The position numbers were made by a program, and so were the translations under genes. A stretch of 64,000 nt of DNA from Roseovarius aestuarii (GTDB lineage Bacteria; Pseudomonadota; Alphaproteobacteria; Rhodobacterales; Rhodobacteraceae), in assembly GCF_019966515.1 (NCBI RefSeq), contig NZ_JAIMIB010000004.1:62001-126000 (forward strand), given 5' to 3'. Shown here in pieces: positions 19,324-28,400 of this stretch (within the stretch, counting starts at the first letter, position 1; each line of letters begins with the position of its first letter). Under the pieces are notes generated by a model. It did no database searches, had not been told where the DNA came from, and saw nothing but the letters and a program-made list of their open reading frames with translations.

Positions 19324-20631
19324 ATGACCGACCTCACCCCGCGCGAAATCGTCAGCGAACTTGACCGTTTCATCATCGGCCAGAAAGACGCCAAACGCGC
19401 CACCGCCGTCGCCCTGCGCAACCGCTGGCGCCGCAAGCAACTGTCGGACGATCTGCGCGACGAGGTCTACCCAAAAAACATTCTGATGATCGGACCGACC
19501 GGTGTGGGGAAAACCGAAATCTCCCGCCGCCTCGCCAAGCTTGCCCGCGCCCCCTTCATCAAGGTCGAGGCCACAAAGTTCACCGAGGTGGGCTATGTCG
19601 GCCGCGATGTCGAACAGATCATCCGCGATCTGGTGGACACAGCGATCCTGCAGACCCGCGAACAGATGCGCGAGGACGTCAAGGCCAATGCCCACGCCGC
19701 CGCCGAGGAACGCGTGATTTCCGCCATCGCCGGGGAAGATGCCCGCGAAGGCACCCGCGACATGTTCCGCAAGAAGCTCAAGGATGGCCTTCTGGACGAC
19801 ACGGTGATCGAGCTTGATTTGGCCGATCATTCGAACCCGATGGGCATGATGGACATCCCCGGTCAGCCCGGCAGCCAGATGGGCATGATGAACCTCGGTG
19901 ATCTGTTCGGCAAGGCGCTGGGTGGGCGCACGACGCGGCGCAAGATGACCGTCGCTGACAGCTACGAGATTCTGATCGGGGAAGAAGCCGACAAACTCCT
20001 GGATGACGAGGCCGTCAACAAATCGGCCCTTGATGCGGTTGAACAGAACGGCATCGTTTTCCTGGATGAGATCGACAAGGTCTGCGCCCGCTCGGACGCG
20101 CGCGGCGCCGATGTCTCCCGCGAAGGCGTGCAGCGTGATCTGCTGCCGCTGATCGAAGGCACCACTGTTTCCACCAAACATGGCCCGGTCAAGACCGACC
20201 ATATCCTTTTCATCGCGTCCGGCGCCTTCCATATCGCCAAACCCTCGGACCTCTTGCCCGAACTGCAGGGCCGCCTGCCGATCCGGGTCGAGCTGCGCGC
20301 GCTGACCGAAGAGGATTTCGTCCGCATCCTGACCGAGACCGACAATGCCCTCACCCTGCAATACACCGCCCTGATGGGGACCGAGGAAGTGGTGGTCGAG
20401 TTCACCGAAAACGGCATCAAGGCGCTGGCCAAGATCGCCGCTGAGGTGAACCAAAGCATTGAAAACATCGGCGCCCGCCGCCTCTACACGGTGATGGAGC
20501 GCGTTTTTGAAGAACTCAGCTTCACAGCGCCGGACCGGTCAGGCGAGAAAATCACCGTCGACTCAGCCTTCGTCGAAGCCAACCTGGGCGAGCTGATGAA
20601 ATCGGCCGATTTGAGCAGGTATGTCTTGTAG
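19324..20631 (+). CDS. hslU: HslU, ATPase subunit of the HslUV protease
   Basis: 435 aa, normal length. AAA+ unfoldase: Walker [10 protein letters not shown] (residues about 59-67), intermediate I domain with a Met/Gly-rich stretch (about 160-200), Walker [11 protein letters not shown], and the C-terminal tail ending SRYVL that docks into HslV. Feeds unfolded substrates to the HslV peptidase. HslV is normally encoded just upstream, but here that place holds a divergent DM13 gene and no hslV is visible in the window. Confidence 0.97.
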   Translation: MTDLTPREIVSELDRFIIGQKDAKRATAVALRNRWRRKQLSDDLRDEVYPKNILMIGPTGVGKTEISRRLAKLARAPFIKVEATKFTEVGYVGRDVEQIIRDLVDTAILQTREQMREDVKANAHAAAEERVISAIAGEDAREGTRDMFRKKLKDGLLDDTVIELDLADHSNPMGMMDIPGQPGSQMGMMNLGDLFGKALGGRTTRRKMTVADSYEILIGEEADKLLDDEAVNKSALDAVEQNGIVFLDEIDKVCARSDARGADVSREGVQRDLLPLIEGTTVSTKHGPVKTDHILFIASGAFHIAKPSDLLPELQGRLPIRVELRALTEEDFVRILTETDNALTLQYTALMGTEEVVVEFTENGIKALAKIAAEVNQSIENIGARRLYTVMERVFEELSFTAPDRSGEKITVDSAFVEANLGELMKSADLSRYVL

Positions 20632-20925
20632 ACCTACAGGCGACATATGCTCTAGTCCGCACCTTTGATTGGGTCTGACGAAAATCGGTCACAAAACAAA
20701 GGCCGGTTGTTCGCTGGTCAGCAGCTCATAACAAGCCTAACAGAAGCAGAACTCTTTAACTTTCCTGTGCGACGCGACATCCGAATCCCGGACTGTTTCC
20801 AAGCATGAGGATTTTAAGCCACATGCGCGATTGAAATACGCTATGTGCAACCTTTAGGTGTTGTTCATCCGAAGCGGCAACGCAACGAATGCAGTAAGCA
20901 ACAGTCGATTTACGAGTTTGATTTT
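20632..20925. other. Gap before the phosphoethanolamine-transferase-like gene
   Basis: No gene recognised. The downstream frame stays open from a GTG at 20845, but the residues before ATG 20926 do not look like a signal or family sequence. AT-richer than hslU. Confidence 0.4.
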
Positions 20926-22623
20926 ATGCAGAAACCATTGCCAAGCATACTGGGGCTGATCCAACAGACCTTGATCCGCACCAAATACAACCTGGCGATC
21001 GCAGCTTTCTGCATGGTTGTGATCACGGCGCTGGACTTGTCTTTTCATCACTTTGTTAACGACAACTATGTGTTTGGTTTGTCTGCGATTCTGAAGAGCG
21101 GTTACTATTTCCTGTTTCTGATCGTCTTTGCCGCGACCTTCATGGGCCGCTTCTTTTATGTAGCTTTCCTGATGCTCATATTCGCGGTGTCGCTGTTTCA
21201 GATGATCAACTTTGAGTATTTCGGAAGCTACATCCTGCCCATTCACCTTGTTCAGGTGGCGCCGGATTTCCTGCTTATCATGTCGTCGCTGTTTGAAGTT
21301 CTGGACGAAATGACATCGACCTTAATGATGGCTGGTATTGCATTGCTCCTCATCCTGACGGTTCTCGTCCCATTATCGCGACGCCGCGTTGTCGAACCCA
21401 AATCACTGATGTTTATCTTGATTGTCATTTCCTGCGATTTTATTGGCAATTATGTGTTTATCGAAAGAAACAAGGCCAAACTCGGGGAGCCGTCTTTCGT
21501 AAAACTGTTTCCGGATATCAATCGCCTTGGCGCGGACAACGCCTACAGATCAGCCAGATATCTTATGATCGGAATATTGCCGGACCGGCTTGCCGGAAAG
21601 GCACTGGATAATCCTGCACTGCCTGCACCGCAGATCGTCTCCACCCCGGATGCAAACATCATCCTGATATTAAACGAGACCGTACGCGCGCAAAGCCTGT
21701 CGGTCCTGGGCTACGAAGGTAACACCACTCCGGCGCTTGAACAGATTGACGGGCTTTTTGCGAGAACCATCTATGCCGCCGGGACGATGACACGCACATC
21801 GGTCGCGGGGTTGCTAAATCGGTTGAAACATCCTGGGCTGGGTCAGCAATTCGTGTCGCAATCCAACTGTCTGTTCCGTCTGGCAAAGCAGAACGGGTTC
21901 GCCACGCATTTCGTTTATGGCTACGGCCAGAATGCTGCCAACACGATGCTGCCCTATATGTGTGCGAACTCTATCGATTCAATCCGAGTGCGCAGTGACG
22001 CACCACCGGGTCAGCGCAATTTCGATGCAAGCCTGGCCTACAATCTTGGGCAAATCGATCTGGATCAGCGCAATTTCATCGTGATTGCACCCAGAGGGGC
22101 GCGCAGCCCCTACGCTGACAAGTCCCCGGTCGAATTCAAGACGTTTGATGATGAATACCACAATGCGATCTTCTACAGCCATCATGTGGTCGCAGAATTG
22201 ATCGAACAGATTAGCAGTCGCAGCTCTAAAACAACCTATATTCTCTACACGGCAGATCACGGCGAGCTGCTCAAGGGAGAAGATACCAAGCGGGGCCACG
22301 GATGGTTCAAGAGTAAGGTGTTTGGCGTGCCGTTTCTGTTCCTGCCAGTAAATCATCCCGATCCGGACGATGTTATGGCTGAAGCAGGTAAGGTGCGGTC
22401 GCATTTCGATCTCGCAACCTTCGCCATCCGTCTGATGGGCTATGATGTGGCCGTGGATAATGCCCGCGAGAAGGTCATCTATATCAACGGTTCCGAGCTT
22501 TCTGGTCTGGCGGGACAGCTCAAACTTGAGTTTATGGACGATGATCTACGTGCGGTCGACCTTATCAGTGGCGTGGGCAGCGTCCCGACAGTGCCGGAAG
22601 CTCGAATTGATAGCTCTGGATAA
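20926..22623 (+). CDS. Phosphoethanolamine-transferase-like membrane enzyme (EptA/sulfatase fold)
   Basis: 565 aa from ATG 20926. About five N-terminal membrane segments (within residues 23-180), then a periplasmic alkaline-phosphatase-fold domain. The expected catalytic set is visible: Glu251 (ILNETVR), Thr291 (GTMTRTSVAG, the likely phospho-acceptor, 40 residues after the Glu as in EptA), Asp444-His445 (TADHGE) and His459 (GHGW). The usual SHGP-type histidine motif appears replaced by RGARSPY (about 390-396), so substrate may differ. Probably modifies a surface lipid or glycan. Composition is more AT-rich than the surrounding core genes. Confidence 0.75.
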   Translation: MQKPLPSILGLIQQTLIRTKYNLAIAAFCMVVITALDLSFHHFVNDNYVFGLSAILKSGYYFLFLIVFAATFMGRFFYVAFLMLIFAVSLFQMINFEYFGSYILPIHLVQVAPDFLLIMSSLFEVLDEMTSTLMMAGIALLLILTVLVPLSRRRVVEPKSLMFILIVISCDFIGNYVFIERNKAKLGEPSFVKLFPDINRLGADNAYRSARYLMIGILPDRLAGKALDNPALPAPQIVSTPDANIILILNETVRAQSLSVLGYEGNTTPALEQIDGLFARTIYAAGTMTRTSVAGLLNRLKHPGLGQQFVSQSNCLFRLAKQNGFATHFVYGYGQNAANTMLPYMCANSIDSIRVRSDAPPGQRNFDASLAYNLGQIDLDQRNFIVIAPRGARSPYADKSPVEFKTFDDEYHNAIFYSHHVVAELIEQISSRSSKTTYILYTADHGELLKGEDTKRGHGWFKSKVFGVPFLFLPVNHPDPDDVMAEAGKVRSHFDLATFAIRLMGYDVAVDNAREKVIYINGSELSGLAGQLKLEFMDDDLRAVDLISGVGSVPTVPEARIDSSG

Positions 22624-22840
22624 GGTCGTGTCGTGTGTAACCATCTACCTGATTGATTGCCCGACCGAACAGCCAGTCGCAGGCTTCAATTGTACTTGTA
22701 TCACGTTGCCAGGTCACCTTTGCATGGATCAGATCATGGCTGTTTGCACGACCCCTAGAACCCCTATTTTATCTGCTTGTACAACCGTTGCATGAAACGT
22801 ATGCCCCGACTTCAATGAAAAACCAAACTTGGAAGAAAAT
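22624..22840. other. Gap between EptA-like and lipoprotein genes
   Basis: AT-rich, no gene seen. Likely holds the promoter of the lipoprotein gene, but I could not fix -35/-10 boxes. Confidence 0.35.
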
Positions 22841-23344
22841 ATGAGATCTTTTGTTATCGCGGGAGTTGTTGGCTCTCTTGTACTTGCAGCCTGTGCGCCC
22901 GTATCCGGTCCAGAAGCTGATGGTGTCGGCGTAGCGTTCAAAGGCGAGGCCGGAAAGGCATTTGTCGCCGGGCTGCAACCGGTTCCCGTGTCGTTGAAGA
23001 AGCAGGGAGAAGACGAAAAGCTGGCAGCTGATTGTGTTTTGGATTCCTCGAAATACACCGCGACTTTCAAGGCACCTGCAACGGTCAACGTCCCGGCCTA
23101 CAGTGAAGGCGCAGTGGCGGCCAAGCTTAGCTGCACCTACGAAGACCAGACCTATTCGAAAAACTTCGCGCCGGTGAACCTGTCAAAACGGTCTCGGAAC
23201 CAGTCTGCGACTGCTGTTGGCGTTTTGTTGTGCCCGATCTGCGGCATCGGCATGGCCGCTGGCAATTCACGCAACAAGAACCAGCGTGACGGCGACATCT
23301 ACGGTTTCCTGAAGATGGACATCGAGATCGAAAAAGAGAACTGA
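22841..23344 (+). CDS. Putative lipoprotein, function unknown
   Basis: 167 aa from ATG 22841 (MRSFVIAGVVG); the earlier in-frame ATG at 22829 lacks spacing to a ribosome-binding site. Lipobox LAAC, so lipidated near residue 18. The mature part has four more Cys: one each in DCVLDSS and SCTYEDQ, plus a CPIC pair next to a short hydrophobic glycine-rich segment (AVGVLLCPICGIGMAAG). This tail could insert in a membrane or bind a metal. I recognise no family. A hairpin follows the stop. Confidence 0.7.
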   Translation: MRSFVIAGVVGSLVLAACAPVSGPEADGVGVAFKGEAGKAFVAGLQPVPVSLKKQGEDEKLAADCVLDSSKYTATFKAPATVNVPAYSEGAVAAKLSCTYEDQTYSKNFAPVNLSKRSRNQSATAVGVLLCPICGIGMAAGNSRNKNQRDGDIYGFLKMDIEIEKEN

Positions 23345-23357
23345 TCTGTTTGATGAA

Positions 23358-23390
23358 ATGACAGGTGCGTACACGCTGCGCACCCGTCAT
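23358..23390 (+). terminator. Hairpin after the lipoprotein gene
   Basis: ATGACAGGTGCG (23358-23369) pairs with CGCACCCGTCAT (23379-23390), 9-nt loop, one mismatch. No clear T run, so termination is moderate at best. Confidence 0.5.
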
Positions 23391-23649
23391 CATCTCCCAG
23401 ACCGCACTCGTGAATAGCAACAGCTCTGATCCGCGAGCGGCGCGAAAATCCTGACCGGCCGCAGCCTCTCCTTTCACTCAACTTCGCGAAAAACCCGCAA
23501 CTCGTACGCACTTCCTCCGACACCTGACGAGTTACGTACGTTTTTCACAGGCATGCCGTACGTCCTGTACGTTTCACCGGCACGCTTTTTGTCTCGCATC
23601 CCCGCCCCGCTTTGTGTACATCGCCACCCAGTCGGGAACGGATAAAGTG
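23391..23649. other. Gap with clustered GTACG repeats
   Basis: No gene seen. The segment 23499-23570 holds an inverted repeat AACTCGT/ACGAGTT (23499-23505, 23527-23533), several GTACG motifs and two related segments (TACGTTTTTCACAGGCATGC, then TACGTTTCACCGGCACGC). Presumably the regulatory region of the acyltransferase gene. Confidence 0.4.
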
Positions 23650-25572
23650 ATGAAATACCGCGGGGAAATTGATGGCCTTCGGGCGCTGGCGGTTGTGCCG
23701 GTTATCCTGTTTCACGCCGGGCTTCCCACATTCAGCGGCGGCTTTATCGGCGTCGATGTCTTCTTCGTCATCTCGGGCTACCTGATTTCCACGATTATTA
23801 TCAATGAGTTGGACGCGGGTAATTTCTCAATCCTCAGGTTTTACGAACGCCGCGCGCGCCGCATTCTGCCGGCGCTTTTCACAGTCATGCTGGTGTCAGT
23901 CCCGTTTGCATGGTTCTGGCTCATGCCCCGCGACCTCGAGGGTTTCGCCGACAGCATGGTCGCGGTCACCTTCTTTGTCTCCAACTTTCTGTTCTGGCTG
24001 GAATCGGGTTATTTCGAAACCACAGCGGAACTAAAGCCCCTGCTCCACACCTGGAGCCTGGCTGTAGAAGAGCAATACTATATCTTCTTTCCGCTGCTGA
24101 TGATGCTGTTTAACCCCTTGGGAAAGCGGGTCGTTTTCTATTCTCTCGTGGTGCTTTTCGCGATCAGTTTCGCCGTGTCGCAATGGGGTATCTACAATTC
24201 TCCATCCGCCACGTTCTTCCTTCTTCCCGCCCGCGGGTGGGAGCTTTTGCTTGGTGTTTTTGCCGCCATGTATCTTCGGAAAAAACCCGGCCGGCCGCGC
24301 GATCTGAAGGCTGATCTGCTTTCCGGGACCGGGCTATTACTGATCACCGTGCCGATTTTCCTTTATGACGAAACAACGCCCTTCCCCGGCGCCTACGCCC
24401 TGCCCCCGGCGGTCGGAACCGCGCTGATCATCCTATTCGCGCGTTCGGGAACGCTTGCAAATCAGATCCTTGGCACAAAACCATTAGTCTGGATCGGCCT
24501 TGTTTCCTACAGCGCCTATCTCTGGCATCAGCCGGTCTTTGCTTTCTACAAACACCGTTTCGGCACGCCGTCATTCGACCAGAACGTCCTTTGGCTGATC
24601 GCACTTTCGATCCTGCTGGCGGTCATCAGTTTCCGGCTTGTCGAACGTCCCTTCCGCCGCACGGCCTCGCTTAGAAAACTCTGCTTGTCGATGGCCACCT
24701 GCTTTCTGCTGATTGCTGGGGCAACCACTGCCTTTCTGACCGCCGTGCACGAGGATTTCAGATCGATCCCGTCTTTCAAATGGGCACTTGAGAACGCAAC
24801 GCCCGAGATGGTCTCCTTTATCGAGCGTGAGGACGTGAAGATTGAATGCGCCACCACCGAGGATGACATCGGCCTCGAGTATTGCCCGTTCGGTGCCGCT
24901 GGCAAAGAACCTACTATTGTCCTTTGGGGCGATAGTCTGGCGGGGGCAATGCTTTATGGTGTCGATCAGTTCGCTCGCGAAAACGGCCTGTCGGGAATGG
25001 TATATATTTCAGATGGCTGCCCGCCGGTGCTGGGGTTGCGCAATACCGCGTTGGCGACCTGCACCGAAGAAACCCATGCCACCGTGCTGGAGCGCATCTT
25101 AGCCCTTGGCACAATTGACACTGTTTTGATCACCGGCAACCTGTGGAATACAGCTGGTAACCGGGGTGCGCAGATCGACGGTCAGCAAGCAACCAAGGAG
25201 TTGATACGCCCGAAGTTCGACCTGGCGGCGGCGGCCCTACGGCAATCCGGGGCGCAGGTGGTCTATATCGAACAGGGGCCCGTGTTTAAAATACCGGTCG
25301 TCGAGCACGAAATTCAGGGGTTGCGAAATGGCCATACCACGCCGCAAACGATCCCGCGCACGCGTTACCTTGAGCCTGCGCATATCACCCGTGATCTGGC
25401 CGATGCGTTTGACCTCTACATCGAAACCACTGATTTTTATTGTAACGATACCGTCTGCCCGTCCGTTGATGACTCAGGCAACATGATCATCTATGACCGC
25501 AACCACCTGACCAAAAACTACTCCCTACGCTTCGCCAAGATGATCTTTCCGCTGCTCGATCTGACCGACTAG
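23650..25572 (+). CDS. Membrane acyltransferase with C-terminal SGNH domain (OafA/YrhL-like)
   Basis: 640 aa from ATG 23650 (MKYRGEIDGLRALAV). Residues about 1-350: acyltransferase-3 domain with ten or so membrane segments, catalytic His22 in FHAG, and family motifs GGFIGVDVFFVISGYLI, RRARRILPA and HTWSLAVEEQYY. Residues about 390-640: periplasmic SGNH esterase-type domain with WGDSLAG and the DRNHLT Asp-His pair. Such fusions O-acetylate or otherwise acylate surface polysaccharide or lipid-linked sugars. The MFS gene begins 3 bp after its stop, so they are co-transcribed. Confidence 0.9.
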   Translation: MKYRGEIDGLRALAVVPVILFHAGLPTFSGGFIGVDVFFVISGYLISTIIINELDAGNFSILRFYERRARRILPALFTVMLVSVPFAWFWLMPRDLEGFADSMVAVTFFVSNFLFWLESGYFETTAELKPLLHTWSLAVEEQYYIFFPLLMMLFNPLGKRVVFYSLVVLFAISFAVSQWGIYNSPSATFFLLPARGWELLLGVFAAMYLRKKPGRPRDLKADLLSGTGLLLITVPIFLYDETTPFPGAYALPPAVGTALIILFARSGTLANQILGTKPLVWIGLVSYSAYLWHQPVFAFYKHRFGTPSFDQNVLWLIALSILLAVISFRLVERPFRRTASLRKLCLSMATCFLLIAGATTAFLTAVHEDFRSIPSFKWALENATPEMVSFIEREDVKIECATTEDDIGLEYCPFGAAGKEPTIVLWGDSLAGAMLYGVDQFARENGLSGMVYISDGCPPVLGLRNTALATCTEETHATVLERILALGTIDTVLITGNLWNTAGNRGAQIDGQQATKELIRPKFDLAAAALRQSGAQVVYIEQGPVFKIPVVEHEIQGLRNGHTTPQTIPRTRYLEPAHITRDLADAFDLYIETTDFYCNDTVCPSVDDSGNMIIYDRNHLTKNYSLRFAKMIFPLLDLTD

Positions 25573-25575
25573 CCG

Positions 25576-26799
25576 ATGCGTCTGGTAGCGTTCCTTCGAG
25601 AAAATGCCAACTGGCTTGGTGCGGGAATGTTGCTGACCTTCCTGTCGAGCTTTGGCCAGACGTTTTTCATCTCGATTTTCGCGGGCGAGATTCGCACCGA
25701 ATTCAACCTCAGCCACGGCGAATGGGGCGGTATCTATACGCTGGGCACCAGCCTGTCGGCGCTGATCATGATCTGGGCCGGGGGGTTGACCGATCATTTC
25801 CGCGCGCGCGCGCTGGGCGCCGCTGTGCTGGTGATGCTGGTACTAGCCTGTCTTTTTATGGCGTTAAACCACGCGGTCTGGCTTTTGCCACTGGTTATTC
25901 TGGCCCTGCGATTCACCGGTCAGGGTATGGCCAGCCATATCGCCGTGGTTGCAATGGCACGTTGGTTCATTGCGACGAGAGGCAAGGCACTTTCGATTGC
26001 GACCCTGGGATTTGCCCTGGGTGAAGCCTTGTTGCCGCTGATATTCGTCTCGTTGATGTTGATCTACGACTGGCGTTTGCTATGGGGTCTCGCGGCGCTA
26101 ATCGTCGGCATCGGCTTTCCGGTGCTGCTGATGCTGCTTCGGCGGGAGCGCACGCCGCAATCGCTTGCTACAACCGACCAGGCGCTCGGCATGTCTGCCC
26201 GGCATTGGACGCGCAATCAGGCGGTCGGTCACTGGCTGTTCTGGTTCATGGTGCCCGCGATCCTGGGCCCCAGCGCCTTTAACACGGCGTTCTTTTTCCA
26301 TCAGGTCCATTTTGCCGAGATCAAGCAAATGACCCATGTGGCACTGGTGGCGATGTTCCCTTTCTACACGTTGGTCAGCATCGGCGCGATGATGCTGTCA
26401 GGTTGGGCGTTAGACCGCTTGGGCACGGCGCGGCTGATCCCCTATTTTCAGCTGCCGATGGTCGTGGCCTTTATCATTTTCGCCTATGCTTCGGGGACCG
26501 CGACGATGGTGCTGGGCTTTTTCTTTCTGGGTCTGACCACCGGGGCCAATACCACCCTTCCCACCGCCTTCTGGGCTGAATTTTATGGCACACGCTTTAT
26601 CGGATCGATCAAAGCACTTGCCGCTGCGGTCATGGTTTTTGGCTCGGCCATCGGCCCGGGTATGACCGGCGTTGCAATTGATCTGGGGCTTGGGATTGAA
26701 ACACAATATCTGATCGTCGCCGCCTATTTCATCTTTGCCAGTGCGATGGTGTTTATCGGGGTCCGCAGGGCCAGCCCGCTGCTATCAGCTCCGGCGTAG
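25576..26799 (+). CDS. MFS transporter
   Basis: 407 aa, about twelve membrane segments. Includes the loop GGLTDHFRAR after TM2 (major-facilitator motif A-like) and an arginine-rich cytoplasmic central loop. Of the monocarboxylate/oxalate-formate-like flavour; substrate unknown. Starts 3 bp after the acyltransferase gene. Its last 15 bp overlap the convergent smr gene. Confidence 0.85.
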   Translation: MRLVAFLRENANWLGAGMLLTFLSSFGQTFFISIFAGEIRTEFNLSHGEWGGIYTLGTSLSALIMIWAGGLTDHFRARALGAAVLVMLVLACLFMALNHAVWLLPLVILALRFTGQGMASHIAVVAMARWFIATRGKALSIATLGFALGEALLPLIFVSLMLIYDWRLLWGLAALIVGIGFPVLLMLLRRERTPQSLATTDQALGMSARHWTRNQAVGHWLFWFMVPAILGPSAFNTAFFFHQVHFAEIKQMTHVALVAMFPFYTLVSIGAMMLSGWALDRLGTARLIPYFQLPMVVAFIIFAYASGTATMVLGFFFLGLTTGANTTLPTAFWAEFYGTRFIGSIKALAAAVMVFGSAIGPGMTGVAIDLGLGIETQYLIVAAYFIFASAMVFIGVRRASPLLSAPA

Positions 26800-27366
26800 A
26801 TAGACATAATAAGCTCCGCCGCCGCCGTGCTTCAGATGCGCCTCGGTCACCTGCAAAACGACCTGCGCAAGTGGCGGCACCGACAACCAATGCGGCACGT
26901 TATGGCGCAGCACACCCAGACGCACCGGGATCGGGCCGCCATCATCGCGGTCCTTGCCCTTGCCTGTGACGACAAGCACCAACCGCTTGCCCGACGCATG
27001 CGCGCCCAGAATAAACCGTGTCAGCGCGGGATGCGCCTGATCCAGCGTCTTGCCATGCAGGTCGATTTTGCCTTCAGGCACCATCTTACCGCGCTTAAGC
27101 TTGCCGAAAGCTTTTCGGTCCATCTGAACCGGTGTCTTGGCCAACCGATCGGGCAGGCCCGGCAATACATTATGCCCCGGCGCCCTTCCGTTACTGCGTT
27201 TGCCGATATCGAAAGCTTCAATGGGTTTCGGTGCGGGTTTGGGTCCGTCCTTTTCAATCAGCGGCAGGGTGATCGGGGTCGGTTTACCCGGATGCAATGG
27301 TTGCGCCGTATCGGCCACCCTGCGCCACAGATCAAGCTCATCGGGCCTTAGTTTTCGTCGGCTCAT
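26785..27366 (-). CDS. Smr/MutS2-type domain protein
   Basis: 193 aa. The C-terminal half (about 95-193) is an Smr domain with KIDLHGKTLDQAH and VVTGKG motifs; the N-terminal half is basic and probably disordered. Smr domains are nucleases acting on branched DNA or mRNA; the exact role of this stand-alone form is not known. Start overlaps the mltA stop by 4 bp; in an operon with mltA and the Tim44-like gene. Confidence 0.88.
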   Translation of the reverse strand: MSRRKLRPDELDLWRRVADTAQPLHPGKPTPITLPLIEKDGPKPAPKPIEAFDIGKRSNGRAPGHNVLPGLPDRLAKTPVQMDRKAFGKLKRGKMVPEGKIDLHGKTLDQAHPALTRFILGAHASGKRLVLVVTGKGKDRDDGGPIPVRLGVLRHNVPHWLSVPPLAQVVLQVTEAHLKHGGGGAYYVYLRRS

Positions 27367-28400
27367 GGTGTGATCTCGGGCAAGGTGGCAAAGGCGCGCT
27401 GTATCGGCAGCAACACCACCATGCGCCCCGGATCACGCAACCGCCCGGCAGCGCGACCCGCCGCATCACCAGTGCCGAAAAAAATATCCGCCCGCTGCGG
27501 GCCCTTGATAGCCGAGCCTGTATCCTGTGCGATCATCAGCCGGCGAAGCGGCCCGTCGCCCTCCTTCTCGATCCAGACCGGTGCACCAAGCGGCACATAG
27601 GCCGGGTCAACGGCAATCGTACGCATAGGCGTCACCGATCTATTCATCGCGCCAAGCGGACCGGCGCTTGAAGACAGTTTGGTCAGCTTGCGGAAAAAGA
27701 CGTAGGACGGATTGTGAAACAGAAGTTCGCGACCCTCAATCGGATTGCGCCGCACCCAGTTCTTGATCACCTGGGCTGAGACCTGATGCGCTTCGTAGAT
27801 GCCACGCCGCACCAGTTCGACCCCGATCGAGCGGTATTCATGCCCGTTCTTACCGCCATAGCCCACGCGGATAGTCTGGCCATTTTGCAGTTTTATCCGA
27901 CCGGAGCCTTGAATCTGCAAAAAAAACAGCTCGACCGGGTCATCGACCCAAGCGATTTCGAGCCGCCTGCCCGCCATGACGCCACTGGTTTCTATCTCGC
28001 GCCGGGTCAGCCACTGGTCAGAGATTTTCGAGGCATAAGGCTGCCGGTAAACCGGGTAGCGAAAACGCGCGTCGGGTTGTAGCGATCCTTGCAGTTCCGG
28101 TTCGAAATAGCCGGTAAAAAGCGGTGCCTTTTCGTTTTCGATCAGCACCGGGCGGAAGAACAGTTCAAAAAACGGTTTCGCCTCGGGTTTCTGCTGTGCC
28201 AGCGCACAGAGCGAGCCCCAATCCGGATCAGCCAGATCGGGACATGTGTTCAGAAAGACTTCAAGCGCGGCATCGTGATCATCTGTCTCCCAATCCTTCA
28301 GCTCGTCAAAGGTCAGGATTTTATGGTTCAGCTCTTCGGGCTCGGCGCTGGCTGCCAAAGGCAGCCAGAGACAGATCAGAAACCAGAGCGCCCGGGTCAT
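27363..28400 (-). CDS. mltA: Membrane-bound lytic murein transglycosylase A
   Basis: 345 aa with an N-terminal signal sequence (LWFLICLWLPLAASA). MltA domain in the middle (TGYFEPELQGS, VGYGGKNGHEYRSIG) and the 3D domain near the C-terminus with IAQDTGSAIKGPQRADIFFG, which carries the catalytic Asp. Cleaves peptidoglycan glycan strands. No lipobox Cys is evident, so it may be soluble periplasmic rather than lipidated. Overlaps both neighbours by 4 bp. Confidence 0.93.
   Translation of the reverse strand: MTRALWFLICLWLPLAASAEPEELNHKILTFDELKDWETDDHDAALEVFLNTCPDLADPDWGSLCALAQQKPEAKPFFELFFRPVLIENEKAPLFTGYFEPELQGSLQPDARFRYPVYRQPYASKISDQWLTRREIETSGVMAGRRLEIAWVDDPVELFFLQIQGSGRIKLQNGQTIRVGYGGKNGHEYRSIGVELVRRGIYEAHQVSAQVIKNWVRRNPIEGRELLFHNPSYVFFRKLTKLSSSAGPLGAMNRSVTPMRTIAVDPAYVPLGAPVWIEKEGDGPLRRLMIAQDTGSAIKGPQRADIFFGTGDAAGRAAGRLRDPGRMVVLLPIQRAFATLPEITP

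Noticed and set aside
19321-20454. Long minus-strand open frame of 377 codons over hslU
   Set aside because: Antisense shadow of hslU caused by high GC at third positions.
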